Shown here piece by piece: positions 9,373-20,344 of a DNA stretch of 64,000 nt. The notes beneath the pieces were generated by a model, which saw only the letters and a program-made list of their open reading frames with translations, was not told where the DNA came from and ran no database searches. How positions within the stretch are numbered: position 1 is the first letter of the stretch; every line of letters begins with the position of its first letter. Source of the stretch: Simplicispira psychrophila DSM 11588 (lineage in GTDB: Bacteria > Pseudomonadota > Gammaproteobacteria > Burkholderiales > Burkholderiaceae_C); the NCBI RefSeq assembly GCF_000688255.1, contig NZ_JHYS01000017.1, positions 20,894 to 84,893 of the forward strand, written 5' to 3'. Position numbers and translations under genes: made by a program.

Positions 9373-9730
9373 AAAAATCGCTCTGCCCCAGCGCCTCGGT
9401 GCCGCGCCGCGCCAGGTGCTGGTAGACGTGCTCGCACAGCCGGTCCAGCGCGGGGTCGGCCCGCTGGTAATAGGCGCTGTGGCCGCGCAGCTCGCGCTGC
9501 ACTAGGCCGTGGCGCATCAGCAGCGCCAGGTGGCGCGAGATGTTGGCAGCGCTGCAACTGCAGCGCTGGGCCAGTTCGCTGACGTTGTAGCTGCGCTGAT
9601 CCAGCCACTGCAATATTTCCAGTCGCCTGGGTTCGCCCAAAGCGCGGAAATACGCCGCCACCTGCTCCAGTGCTGCATCGGACAGCTGGTGCATCGGTAT
9701 GCAGGTGGCGGGAGCGGAATGAGGGTTCAT
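9371..9730 (-). CDS. ArsR/SmtB-family repressor, divergent from RND pump
   Basis: 119 residues, the normal size for this winged-helix family. ALGEPRRLEILQWL (30-43) is the typical second helix, and the recognition helix follows SAANISRHLALLMRHGLV. Cysteines are at 10, 57, 59 and 99: a C-x-C at the start of the recognition helix region and one Cys in the last helix (DRLCEHVYQHL). The classic arsenite ELCVC motif is missing. Two widely separated cysteines recall thiol/persulfide sensors such as BigR and SqrR, but positions do not match exactly by eye. It faces an RND/SQR gene run across a 139-bp gap holding an inverted repeat, so it most likely represses that run and itself. Confidence 0.88.
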   Translation of the reverse strand: MNPHSAPATCIPMHQLSDAALEQVAAYFRALGEPRRLEILQWLDQRSYNVSELAQRCSCSAANISRHLALLMRHGLVQRELRGHSAYYQRADPALDRLCEHVYQHLARRGTEALGQSDF

Positions 9731-9766
9731 GCGCGGTATTGGTACAGAGTGATGGGGGTATAAATC

Positions 9767-9786
9767 AACTAATTGACTATTTAGTT
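9767..9786. promoter_or_regulatory. Candidate ArsR operator in divergent promoter
   Basis: Inverted repeat AACTAA-N8-TTAGTT in a very AT-rich stretch between the ArsR-type gene (start 9730) and the RND adaptor (start 9870). ArsR-family sites are commonly AT-rich 12-2-12-type imperfect palindromes at such divergent promoters. Position supports control of both directions. Confidence 0.5.
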
Positions 9787-9869
9787 ACTTGCGCAAATAA
9801 TAGTTCAAGCCATTGTTTTTGACCAGCCCGAGGCTGCTGCCCAAACCGAACCCGAAAGAGAAGATCCGC

Positions 9870-10925
9870 ATGTTGAAATTTCACCCCTTGACCCTGGCTG
9901 CGGTTTTGTTGCTGCCGCTGGCGGCTGTGGCCGCGCCCGACTCTGCTGCCATGCCGGCGCAGGTCAGCACGGTGCAGGGGCGCAGTGGTTTTGACGGCGT
10001 GGTCGAGGCCGTGCGCCAAACCACTCTTGCCGCGCAGGTGCCTGGTGCGGTGGTCGAACTAGTGGTGAAGGTGGGTGAGCGCGTGCAGGCTGGTCAGTTG
10101 CTGCTGCGCCTTGACGCGCGCAGCGCCGACCAAAGCGCTGCCGCCAGCGACGCACAGGTGCAGGCGGCGCGCGCTTCGCTGGAGGTGGCGACGCGCGAAT
10201 ACACACGCCAGCAAAAGCTGCGCGACAAGCAATACATCAGCCAGGCCGCGCTGGATCAGGCCGAGGCGCAGTTCAAAGCCACGCGCGCCCAAGTCGCGGC
10301 GCAGGTGGCGCAGGCCGGCGCGGCGCGCACGCAGACCGGGTTGCACACGGTGCGCGCGCCGTATGCCGGCGTGGTGTCCGAGGTGCCGGTGCAGTTGGGT
10401 GACATGGCCATGCCGGGCCGCGCGCTGGTCACGCTGTACGACCCCAGCACCCTGCGCGTAACAGCGTCGGTGCCGCAGTCGCTGCTGGGTGCCGCACAAG
10501 GCGCGCCCAGCGAAGCGGTGCGCGTCGAATTGCCCGGTTTAGCGACCGAAAAACAGTGGCCCACTGCCGCTCGCGTGCAGGTGTTGCCGACGGTCGATGC
10601 TGCGACGCACACGGTGCAGGTGCGCGCCGACTTGGCGAAAGGCTTAGAGGGTGTCGCGCCCGGCATGTTTGCCCGGCTGTGGTTGCCCTTAGTCAGCCAG
10701 AGCGCCGCTGCCGCCAGCCGGCGCGTAGCGGTGCCGCTCAGCGCCGTCGTGCGCCGCGCCGAGATGACCGGGGTTTATGTGCAAGGCGAGGGCGGCAAGC
10801 CGCTGCTGCGCCAAGTGCGTCTGGGCCGGGTCGAGGGCGACCAAGTTGAAGTGCTGACCGGCGTGGCGCCGGGCGAGTCGGTGGTGGTCGATGCGCAAGC
10901 CGCTACCCGCGCCAAGGCGCAGTAA
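9870..10925 (+). CDS. RND efflux periplasmic adaptor subunit
   Basis: 351 residues from ATG 9870, preceded by AAAGAGAAGA. A cleavable signal peptide is clear (LTLAAVLLLPLAAVAAPDS). Domains follow the RND adaptor order: first lipoyl half (VVEAVRQTTLAAQVPGAVVE), helical hairpin (about 95-155), second lipoyl half (VRAPYAGVVSEVPVQLGDM), beta barrel, and membrane-proximal domain (AVPLSAVVRRAEMTGVYV). It should bridge the RND pump at 10937 and the TolC protein at 14760. It has no lipobox, so it is likely soluble in the periplasm. First gene of a run of six transcribed rightward under a probable ArsR repressor. Confidence 0.92.
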   Translation: MLKFHPLTLAAVLLLPLAAVAAPDSAAMPAQVSTVQGRSGFDGVVEAVRQTTLAAQVPGAVVELVVKVGERVQAGQLLLRLDARSADQSAAASDAQVQAARASLEVATREYTRQQKLRDKQYISQAALDQAEAQFKATRAQVAAQVAQAGAARTQTGLHTVRAPYAGVVSEVPVQLGDMAMPGRALVTLYDPSTLRVTASVPQSLLGAAQGAPSEAVRVELPGLATEKQWPTAARVQVLPTVDAATHTVQVRADLAKGLEGVAPGMFARLWLPLVSQSAAAASRRVAVPLSAVVRRAEMTGVYVQGEGGKPLLRQVRLGRVEGDQVEVLTGVAPGESVVVDAQAATRAKAQ

Positions 10926-10936
10926 AGGTGGATGGC

Positions 10937-13900
10937 ATGAAGCAAGCACCACACGACGCGGGTCTCGGAATTTCCGGCCGTATTGCCGCATTCTTTCAAA
11001 GCGCGCAAATCACCCCGCTGCTGGCGCTGCTGGCACTGCTGCTGGGCGCCTTTGCCGTGCTGGTGACGCCGCGTGAAGAAGAGCCGCAGATCAACGTCAC
11101 CATGGCCAATGTGCTGATCGCCTTTCCGGGTGCCAGCGCCCGCGACGTCGAGCAAATGGTCGCCATTCCCGCCGAACAGGTGCTGTCGCAAATCACCGGC
11201 ACCGAGCATGTGATGTCGCTGTCGCGCCCCGGCATCGCCGTGCTGACGGTGCAATTCAAAGTCGGTGTGCCGCGCACCGAAGCGCTGGTGCGGCTGTACG
11301 ACGCGGTGCAGTCGAATGCCGACTGGTTACCGCAAGGCCTGGGCGTGCAGCCGCCGCTGGTCAAGCCCAAGGGCATTGACGATGTGCCAATTGTTTCGCT
11401 GACGCTGCACAGCAAAAACCCCGACACCGGCCCGTTCGATCTGGAGCGCGTGGCGCACAGCATCGAAGCCGATTTGAAACGCGTGCCCGGTACCCGCACC
11501 GTCCACACTATCGGTGGCCCCGGTCGCGCGGTGATGGTCGAGATGGACACCGCCCGCATGGCCAGTGCCGGCGTGACAGTGGACGATTTGCGCCGCGCGC
11601 TGCAGTCGGCCAACAGTGGCCTGCCGGTGGGCGAGTTGCTGGGCGGCAACCGCACGGTGGCGATTGAAGCCGGGCCCTTTTTGGCCAGTGCTGACGAAGT
11701 GGCCGCGCTGGTGGTCGGTGTGCGTGCTGGTAAGCCCGTCTTCTTGAACGACGTGGCGCAGGTGCGCGACGGTGCGCCGCCGGCCGTGCACTACGTTTGG
11801 CACGGCACGGCGGGCGAGGGCGCGGCGGAATATCCGGCGGTCACCATCGCCATCACCAAAAAGCCGGGCGAAAACGCCATCGACGTCGCCAATGCGGTGA
11901 TGGCCCGCGTGGCGCAACTGCACAACACCGTCATCCCCGACGCAGTGCAGGTCAGCGAGACGCGCAACTACGGCGCGACCGCCAATGACAAGGCGCAAAA
12001 ACTGATCCAGAAACTGTTGTTTGCCACCGCGTCGGTGGTAGCGCTGGTGTTCATTGCGCTGGGTCGGCGCGAGGCGGCCATCGTCGGCATCGCCGTGGTG
12101 CTGACATTGGCAGCGACGCTGTTTGCCTCGTGGGCCTGGGGCTTTACGCTGAACCGCGTGTCGCTGTTTGCGCTGATCTTTTCCATCGGCATTCTGGTCG
12201 ATGACGCCATTGTGGTGGTCGAAAACATCCACCGCCACCAGCAGCTGTATCCCGGCAAGCCGCTGGCGCAAATCATTCCCGGTGCGGTGGATGAAGTGGG
12301 TGGCCCGACGATTTTGGCGACGCTGACCGTGATTGCTGCGCTGCTGCCGATGGCGTTTGTCTCCGGCCTGATGGGGCCGTACATGGCGCCGATTCCGATC
12401 AACGCCAGCATGGGCATGTTGATTTCCTTAGCAATCGCCTTTGTCGTCACACCGTGGCTGGCGCGTGGGTGGATGAAGCCGGTGTCGGTCGCCCAAGCCG
12501 CGCACAACGCCGCGCACCCGCACGGCATGGCCGGCAAGATCACGCCGCTGTTCGAGCGCATCTTTCGCCCCCTGCTCGATGAAAAGTGCGGCAGTCGCAA
12601 CCGGGGTTGGCTGGGCCTCGGTATCGCCGGGCTGATTGCCCTCTCCGTGGCTTTGCCCGTGGCCGGACTGGTGCTGCTGAAGATGCTGCCGTTCGATAAC
12701 AAGTCTGAGTTTCAGGTGGTGGTGGATATGCCCGCTGGCACGCCGGTCGAGCAGACCGCCGCCGTGCTGCACGCGCTGGGCGCACATTTGGCGGCGGTGC
12801 CCGAGGTGACCGATTACCAGGCCTACGCCGGCACGGCCGCGCCGATCAATTTCAACGGTCTGGTGCGCCAGTACGACCTGCGCGCCGGTGGTGAAGTCGG
12901 TGACATCCAGGTGAATCTGGTGGACAAGCACCACCGCCACGACCAGAGCCACGCCATCGCCACGCGCGTGCGCCCAGCGCTGCAAGCCATTGGCCAGCGC
13001 TTGGGCGCCAACGTCAAAGTGGTCGAAGTACCGCCCGGCCCGCCGGTGCTGGCGCCCATCGTGGCGGAGATTTATGGCCCCGAGGCCGCAGGCCGCCAGC
13101 TGGTCGCCAAGGCGGTGCGCGCGGTGTTTGCCCAAACTGCTGGCGTGGTCGATATCGACGACAGCAGCATCGTGGATGCACCGCGCACCGTGTTGCTGGT
13201 CGATCGCCGCAAGGCCGCCCTGCTGGGTGTGCCGCAGCAGGCGATTGTCAGCACGCTGCGCGCCGGTCTGGCCGGCGAAGCGGCGACCTATCTGCACGAC
13301 CAAGGCAAATACCCGGCCGCCGCCGTCCTGCAACTGCCGCCCGGCCAGCACGGCGATATGGCTGCGCTGTTGCAACTGACGGTGCGCAGTGCCAGCGGCG
13401 CGCTGGTGCCGATCCGTGAATTGGTGACGGTCAGCGACACGCTGCGCGAGCAGCCGATCCACCACAAGGATTTGCTGGCGGTGAACTACGTCGTCGCTGA
13501 CATGGCCGGCAAGGTGGACAGTCCGCTGTACGGCATGTTCACCATGCGCAGCGACATCGCCAATTTGGCTATGCCTGACGGTGGTCAGCTGACGGAGTAC
13601 TTCATTCGCCAGCCGAGCGACGCCTGGCGCGGCTACGCGCTGAAGTGGGACGGCGAGTCGCAGATCACCTATGAAACCTTCCGCGATATGGGTACGGCCT
13701 ACGCCGTGGGACTGGTGCTGATTTACCTGCTGGTGGTGGCGCACTTTGGCTCGTACCTGACGCCGCTGGTGATCATGGCGCCGATTCCGCTCACCGTCAT
13801 TGGCGTCATGCCAGGCCATGCGCTGCTGGGTGCGCAGTACACGGCCACCAGCATGATCGGCATGATTGCGCTGGCCGGCATCATCGTGCGCAACTCGATT

Positions 13901-14209
13901 TTGCTGGTGGATTTCATCAACCTGCAAGTGCGCGCCGGGGTACCTTTGGAGCGCGCCATCGTGCAGTCGGCCATCACACGTGCCCAGCCGATTGTGCTGA
14001 CCGGACTGGCCGCCATGCTGGGTGCCTTCTTCATCCTCGACGACCCGATTTTTAACGGCCTGGCGATCTCGCTGATCTTCGGTATTGCCGTCTCCACCGT
14101 GCTGACGCTGGTGGTGATTCCCACGCTGTATTACGCCGCCTACCGCCATCGTCTGGAGGTGCTGCGCCCGACACCGCAGGGCGAGGTCGCACCAGGAACG
14201 CCTGCATAA
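10937..14209 (+). CDS. RND-family inner membrane efflux pump
   Basis: 1090 residues, the normal size. Layout: one membrane segment, a large periplasmic pore domain, six membrane segments, a second periplasmic domain, and five more membrane segments. The proton-relay aspartates are present in the fourth transmembrane segment (FSIGILVDDAIVVVENIHRH). The pore domain begins TPREEEPQINV and FPGASARDVEQMV, the HAE-like rather than heavy-metal CzcA signature, and no Met-rich or His-rich metal site is evident. ATG 10937 is chosen over the in-frame GTG 10928 because AGGTGG precedes it. It works with the adaptor (9870) and TolC (14760). Substrate unknown; the sulfide-oxidising neighbours make sulfur compounds or organic electrophiles worth testing. 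Confidence 0.9.
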   Translation: MKQAPHDAGLGISGRIAAFFQSAQITPLLALLALLLGAFAVLVTPREEEPQINVTMANVLIAFPGASARDVEQMVAIPAEQVLSQITGTEHVMSLSRPGIAVLTVQFKVGVPRTEALVRLYDAVQSNADWLPQGLGVQPPLVKPKGIDDVPIVSLTLHSKNPDTGPFDLERVAHSIEADLKRVPGTRTVHTIGGPGRAVMVEMDTARMASAGVTVDDLRRALQSANSGLPVGELLGGNRTVAIEAGPFLASADEVAALVVGVRAGKPVFLNDVAQVRDGAPPAVHYVWHGTAGEGAAEYPAVTIAITKKPGENAIDVANAVMARVAQLHNTVIPDAVQVSETRNYGATANDKAQKLIQKLLFATASVVALVFIALGRREAAIVGIAVVLTLAATLFASWAWGFTLNRVSLFALIFSIGILVDDAIVVVENIHRHQQLYPGKPLAQIIPGAVDEVGGPTILATLTVIAALLPMAFVSGLMGPYMAPIPINASMGMLISLAIAFVVTPWLARGWMKPVSVAQAAHNAAHPHGMAGKITPLFERIFRPLLDEKCGSRNRGWLGLGIAGLIALSVALPVAGLVLLKMLPFDNKSEFQVVVDMPAGTPVEQTAAVLHALGAHLAAVPEVTDYQAYAGTAAPINFNGLVRQYDLRAGGEVGDIQVNLVDKHHRHDQSHAIATRVRPALQAIGQRLGANVKVVEVPPGPPVLAPIVAEIYGPEAAGRQLVAKAVRAVFAQTAGVVDIDDSSIVDAPRTVLLVDRRKAALLGVPQQAIVSTLRAGLAGEAATYLHDQGKYPAAAVLQLPPGQHGDMAALLQLTVRSASGALVPIRELVTVSDTLREQPIHHKDLLAVNYVVADMAGKVDSPLYGMFTMRSDIANLAMPDGGQLTEYFIRQPSDAWRGYALKWDGESQITYETFRDMGTAYAVGLVLIYLLVVAHFGSYLTPLVIMAPIPLTVIGVMPGHALLGAQYTATSMIGMIALAGIIVRNSILLVDFINLQVRAGVPLERAIVQSAITRAQPIVLTGLAAMLGAFFILDDPIFNGLAISLIFGIAVSTVLTLVVIPTLYYAAYRHRLEVLRPTPQGEVAPGTPA

Positions 14210-14212
14210 ATT

Positions 14213-14268
14213 GCCAAATTCATAGCTATCAGCGCACGCCCCGTAAGCGTTTAAAGCACTTTTGACTT
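14213..14268. repeat. Dispersed palindromic repeat, copy 4
   Basis: Family copy directly after the RND pump stop: TTGCCAAATTCATAGCTATC, AGCGCACG, then GTAAGCGTTTAAAGC. It lies inside the gene run, between pump and AhpD-like gene, and may lower read-through to the distal genes. Confidence 0.65.
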
Positions 14269-14302
14269 GTATTGATCCCTCATTGACTTTCAGGAGCTCC
14301 GC

Positions 14303-14680
14303 ATGGAAAACGACACCCCCTACACCGATCTGACACGCAGCATCTCCGCCGAACTGGGCAAGCTGCGCAGCGACATGCCCGACACCTTGCGTGGTTTCAG
14401 CGCGCTGGCCAAGGGCGCCACGCAGGACGGCGCGCTCGACCAGAAAACCAAGGAGCTGATCGCCATTGCGCTGTCGGTGGCGGCGCGCTGCGACCCGTGC
14501 ATCGGCTTTCACGTACAGAGCTATGTGCAGCTGGGTGGCACGCGCGCCGCGCTGGCCGATGCGCTGGGCATGGCGGTGTACATGGGCGGCGGGCCGTCGC
14601 TGATGTACGCCGCCAAGACCTCGGCCGCGTTTGACGAATTCACCGCTGCTGCAGCCGCTGCTGCACCGGTCTCTGCGTAA
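14303..14680 (+). CDS. AhpD-like (carboxymuconolactone decarboxylase family) protein
   Basis: 125 residues with the CMD/AhpD core. The catalytic CxxC-xxx-H motif is intact: C63-D-P-C66-I-G-F-H70. ALDQKTKELIAIALSVAARCD is the typical helix before it. Family members act as peroxidase or disulfide-exchange subunits. The redox CxxC here suggests a thiol-disulfide or alkylhydroperoxidase activity rather than decarboxylation. GAGCTCCGC precedes the ATG. It sits between the pump and TolC genes and near two SQR-type flavoproteins, so a role in handling reactive sulfur or oxygen species during the same stress is plausible inference. Confidence 0.88.
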   Translation: MENDTPYTDLTRSISAELGKLRSDMPDTLRGFSALAKGATQDGALDQKTKELIAIALSVAARCDPCIGFHVQSYVQLGGTRAALADALGMAVYMGGGPSLMYAAKTSAAFDEFTAAAAAAAPVSA

Positions 14681-14759
14681 TGTGCCCCTGCTGGGCGCGC
14701 CACGCAGCCAACGCGGTGCACTGGGTGCAACGCTTATTTTCCCGTAGGGGCTGAACACC

Positions 14760-17512
<2,753 letters not shown>

Positions 17513-17517
17513 CACCC

Positions 17518-18654
17518 ATGGCTACCTCGCCGCACATCACCGTTCTGGGCGCAGGTTTTGGCGCGCTGTCCACCGTGCGCGCACTGCGCCAGCGCGACCG
17601 CAGCGCCCACATCACACTGGTGGCGCCACGCGCCGAGCTGCACTACCTGCCCGGCAGCATCTGGATTCCCAGCGGCCTGCGCACCCGCGCGGATTTGGTG
17701 GTGCCGCTGGCACCGTTTTTCCAGCGCATGAACGTGCAGCATGTGGCGGCTGAAGTGACCGGTCTGGACGAAGGCGGGCGCATGGTGCTGACCAGCGCTG
17801 GCCCCATCACCAACGATGCGCTGGTGATTGCCACCGGCGGACGTTTCATCAAAAAAATGCCCGGCATTGAACACGCCATCACGCCCTGTGAAGGCATTGC
17901 CGCGGCGGAAAAAATCCGTGACCAGCTGCGCGCCATGCAGGGCGGCACCATCGCCATCGGTTTTGCCGGCCATCCGCAGGAGCCAAACGCCGTGCGCGGC
18001 GGGCCGATGTTTGAATTTCTGTTTGGCATCGACACGCAACTGCGCCGCGAAGGGCGGCGCAACCAGTTTGAGCTGGTGTTCTTCAACCCCTCGACCGAGC
18101 CCGGCAACCGCCTGGGCCTGAAGACGGTACGGCACTTGCTGGCCGAGATGGCGCGGCGCGATATCACCACCCACTTGGGACATAAAATGGTGCGCTTGGA
18201 GGCCAACAAAGTCGTCACCGAAGGCGGTGAATTTGCTGCCGATCTGATCTTGTTCATGCCTGGTATGACCGGCAATACCTGGTTTGACAACACCGCCTTG
18301 GCACGCTCGCCCGGTGGCCTGCTCCAGGCCGATGCGCAGTGCCGCGTTTCTGGCCACGAGCGCGTGTATGTCGTCGGCGATTCGGGCAGTTTTCCCGGCC
18401 CCGACTGGATGCCCAAGCAGGCCCACATGGCCGACCTGCAGGCCCGCGCTGCGGCGCAGAACCTGCTGGCCAGCTTGGTCGGTGGTGTACAAGAAGCTAC
18501 TTTCAAAGTCGAGTTGATGTGCATCATCGACGCACTGGACACCGGCACGCTGGTTTGGCGCACGCCCCAGCGCAATGTGCTGCTGCCGCCGCTGCGCATC
18601 TTTCACTGGCTCAAGGGGCGTTTTGAAAAACGCTATCTGGACCAGTACCGCTGA
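17518..18654 (+). CDS. SQR-like FAD-dependent oxidoreductase lacking one catalytic cysteine
   Basis: 378 residues with an FAD motif (ITVLGAGFGALSTV) and the ATGG and YVVGD blocks of pyridine-nucleotide-disulfide oxidoreductases. It aligns by eye with the upstream SQR. Cys124 (ITPCEGIAAA) and the Cys in VELMCIIDALDTG match SQR Cys128 and Cys354, but the Cys160 site has become NAVRGGPMFEF. Loss of that residue should abolish the redox disulfide used by standard SQR, so this may be a partner subunit or an enzyme with another acceptor. ATG 17518 has GGAG about 11 bases upstream; ATG 17509, overlapping the previous stop, is possible. Confidence 0.82.
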   Translation: MATSPHITVLGAGFGALSTVRALRQRDRSAHITLVAPRAELHYLPGSIWIPSGLRTRADLVVPLAPFFQRMNVQHVAAEVTGLDEGGRMVLTSAGPITNDALVIATGGRFIKKMPGIEHAITPCEGIAAAEKIRDQLRAMQGGTIAIGFAGHPQEPNAVRGGPMFEFLFGIDTQLRREGRRNQFELVFFNPSTEPGNRLGLKTVRHLLAEMARRDITTHLGHKMVRLEANKVVTEGGEFAADLILFMPGMTGNTWFDNTALARSPGGLLQADAQCRVSGHERVYVVGDSGSFPGPDWMPKQAHMADLQARAAAQNLLASLVGGVQEATFKVELMCIIDALDTGTLVWRTPQRNVLLPPLRIFHWLKGRFEKRYLDQYR

Positions 18655-18750
18655 GATTTTCCAGCCCCTGGCGTACCGCTGCCCGGACGCCCGGCCAAGG
18701 GACTGTGGTTACCAGATACTGTGGAGCTGTTGTTGAGGAAAGGTAAAACC

Positions 18751-19323
18751 ATGCAGATGTCCCGCGTTTTCATTTCCACGGTCTTTCTGGCCTTCGCGGC
18801 CGTTGCCTGGGTGCCGGCCAGCGCGCAGCAGAAAATGCGCCCCGGTCTGTGGGAGCACAGCATGTCCATGAAGAGCCAGAGCGGGCAGATGGAAGCTGCC
18901 CTGGGCGCTGCGCAAAGAGCCCTGGCCAATATGCCGCCGGCGCAGCGCAAGCAGTTGGAGCAGATGCTGGCCGAGCAGGGCGTGGGCCTGGGCAGCGGTG
19001 TGCAGGACCAGACCGTCCAAGTCTGCATCACGCCCGAGCAGGCGGAGCTTGACCACATTCCGCAGCAGGACGGCTGCACACAAAAAGTGCAGCGCGTGGA
19101 CGCCAACACCATGCAGGTCAGTTTCAGTTGCCAGGGCGGACAGGGCCAGCCAGCGACCAGCGGCGAAGGCACAGTCAGCTTCCAGAGCCCCACGTCCTAT
19201 GCCGGCGACTTCAAGATTCAGACCAGTATCAATGGCAAATCCGCGCAGATCGATATGGCGCACACAGGCCGCTGGCTGTCGAGCGACTGCGGCACCATCC
19301 GGCCGGTGCCGCTGAGGCACTGA
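18751..19323 (+). CDS. DUF3617 family secreted protein
   Basis: 190 residues with a signal peptide (MQMSRVFISTVFLAFAAVAWVPASAQ). The mature part opens QQKMRPGLWEHSMSMKSQSG and carries QVCITPEQAE, a Cys-containing DGCTQKVQRV and a final SDCGTIRP, which is the DUF3617 pattern of small periplasmic proteins. Four mature-region cysteines may form two disulfides. The family has no known function. GAGGAAAGG precedes the ATG. It follows the SQR pair by 96 bp in the same direction but could have its own promoter. Confidence 0.85.
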   Translation: MQMSRVFISTVFLAFAAVAWVPASAQQKMRPGLWEHSMSMKSQSGQMEAALGAAQRALANMPPAQRKQLEQMLAEQGVGLGSGVQDQTVQVCITPEQAELDHIPQQDGCTQKVQRVDANTMQVSFSCQGGQGQPATSGEGTVSFQSPTSYAGDFKIQTSINGKSAQIDMAHTGRWLSSDCGTIRPVPLRH

Positions 19324-19518
19324 GCGCAGCGGCAGTACCGCGCACTGCTGCGCAGAGAACGTCGGCACTGGTATGCAAAGGTTGCATTTAGCCAGTATTT
19401 GCAAGGCTGGGATGAGCCTACAGCGGCGTAGTCGCTGTCTGACGGCTGAAGATTTTCTCCTGACCTAGAGCCACAAGAACAGCTGAGACCTCCTTCTGTG
19501 TGGTGGAGGACAACGCCG

Positions 19519-20274
19519 TCAGCACAACGTCAAAGCCGCCAACGCAGCCAGCGGGGCGGTTTCGGCGCGCAGTACGCGGCTGCCCAGTGTCACCGGGGTG
19601 AAGCCGTGTTGCAGTGCCAGCGCTTCTTCCGCGTTGCTCAGGCCGCCCTCGGGGCCGGAAAGGAACAGCACCGGGCCACTGCCTGTTGCAGCGGTAGCCG
19701 AATGCAGCGATTGGGTGCCGGGGCGCAGTGACAGCAGCAGGCGGGTTGTCACCGCGGTGTTGTCTGCTGGCGCGGCAGCCAAGGCAGCGGGATGTGCTGC
19801 CAGCCAGTCCGCTAGTCTAAGCGCCGGGCGGATCAACGGTATGCGGTTGCGTCCGCATTGCTCGCAGGCGGCCACGGCCACGGCTTGCCAATGGGCCCAT
19901 TTTTTATCTGCACGCTCTCCCTTGAGTTTGAGTACGCTGTGCTCGGCCAGCAGTGGTGTGATGCTGGCGGCGCCCAGTTCGGTGGCTTTTTCCACCAACC
20001 AATCCATGCGTTCGTTGGCGGTGATGCCCGCCAGCAGGTGGATGGCGCGCGGTGCCTCGCGCTCGATGGCGTGGTGGGCGGTAGGCTGCACGCGCACGCT
20101 GCTGCGGCCCATGTGGGTGATGCTGGCCTCCCACTCACCACCGGCGTGGTCGCCAAACAGCGTGATGCCGTCGCCCGGTTGCAGGCGCAGCACCTGCACA
20201 TGGCGCGCGGCGCCGACGGGCAGTTCAATCTCGGTGCCAATGGCCAAGTCAGAGAGGCAATGAAAACGGGGCAT
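19519..20274 (-). CDS. rsmE: 16S rRNA m3U1498 methyltransferase
   Basis: 251 residues, a SPOUT-class methyltransferase. An N-terminal PUA-like domain (MPRFHCLSDLAIGTEIELP...HVQVLRLQPGDGITLF) is followed by the catalytic domain. The knot that binds S-adenosylmethionine is clear: GPVLFLSGPEGGLSNAEEAL and VTLGSRVLRAETAPLAALAAL. EKATELGAASI and HWQAVAVAACEQCGRN are further RsmE hallmarks. It should methylate U1498 at the decoding centre of the 30S subunit. Transcribed leftward; a palindromic repeat separates it from amgK. Confidence 0.94.
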   Translation of the reverse strand: MPRFHCLSDLAIGTEIELPVGAARHVQVLRLQPGDGITLFGDHAGGEWEASITHMGRSSVRVQPTAHHAIEREAPRAIHLLAGITANERMDWLVEKATELGAASITPLLAEHSVLKLKGERADKKWAHWQAVAVAACEQCGRNRIPLIRPALRLADWLAAHPAALAAAPADNTAVTTRLLLSLRPGTQSLHSATAATGSGPVLFLSGPEGGLSNAEEALALQHGFTPVTLGSRVLRAETAPLAALAALTLC

Positions 20275-20280
20275 TTACTT

Positions 20281-20342
20281 CTTTTTTAATAGCTATCACC
20301 GCTTGATACACAAGCGTTTGAGGCCAATTTGGCTTATTTTTA
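20281..20342. repeat. Dispersed palindromic repeat, copy 5 (best-preserved)
   Basis: The clearest copy: TTTTTTAATAGCTATCACC, GCTTGATACACAAGC as the central hairpin, then GTTTGAGGCCAATTTGGC. It spans the gap between amgK (stop at 20345) and rsmE (start at 20274), both leftward, so it could form a hairpin in a shared transcript or end the first one. Confidence 0.8.
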
Positions 20343-20344
20343 AA

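Noticed and set aside
9371..9730. Calling the ArsR-type gene an arsenic regulator
   Set aside because: The ELCVC arsenite motif is absent and no arsenic genes (arsB, arsC, acr3) are nearby.
10937..14209. Calling the RND pump a CzcA/CusA metal exporter
   Set aside because: Pore-domain and fourth-helix residues look HAE-like and no metal-binding motif is seen.
19324..19360. Hairpin GCGCAGC...GCTGCGC after the DUF3617 gene as a terminator
   Set aside because: No T tract and an imperfect stem; too weak to list.
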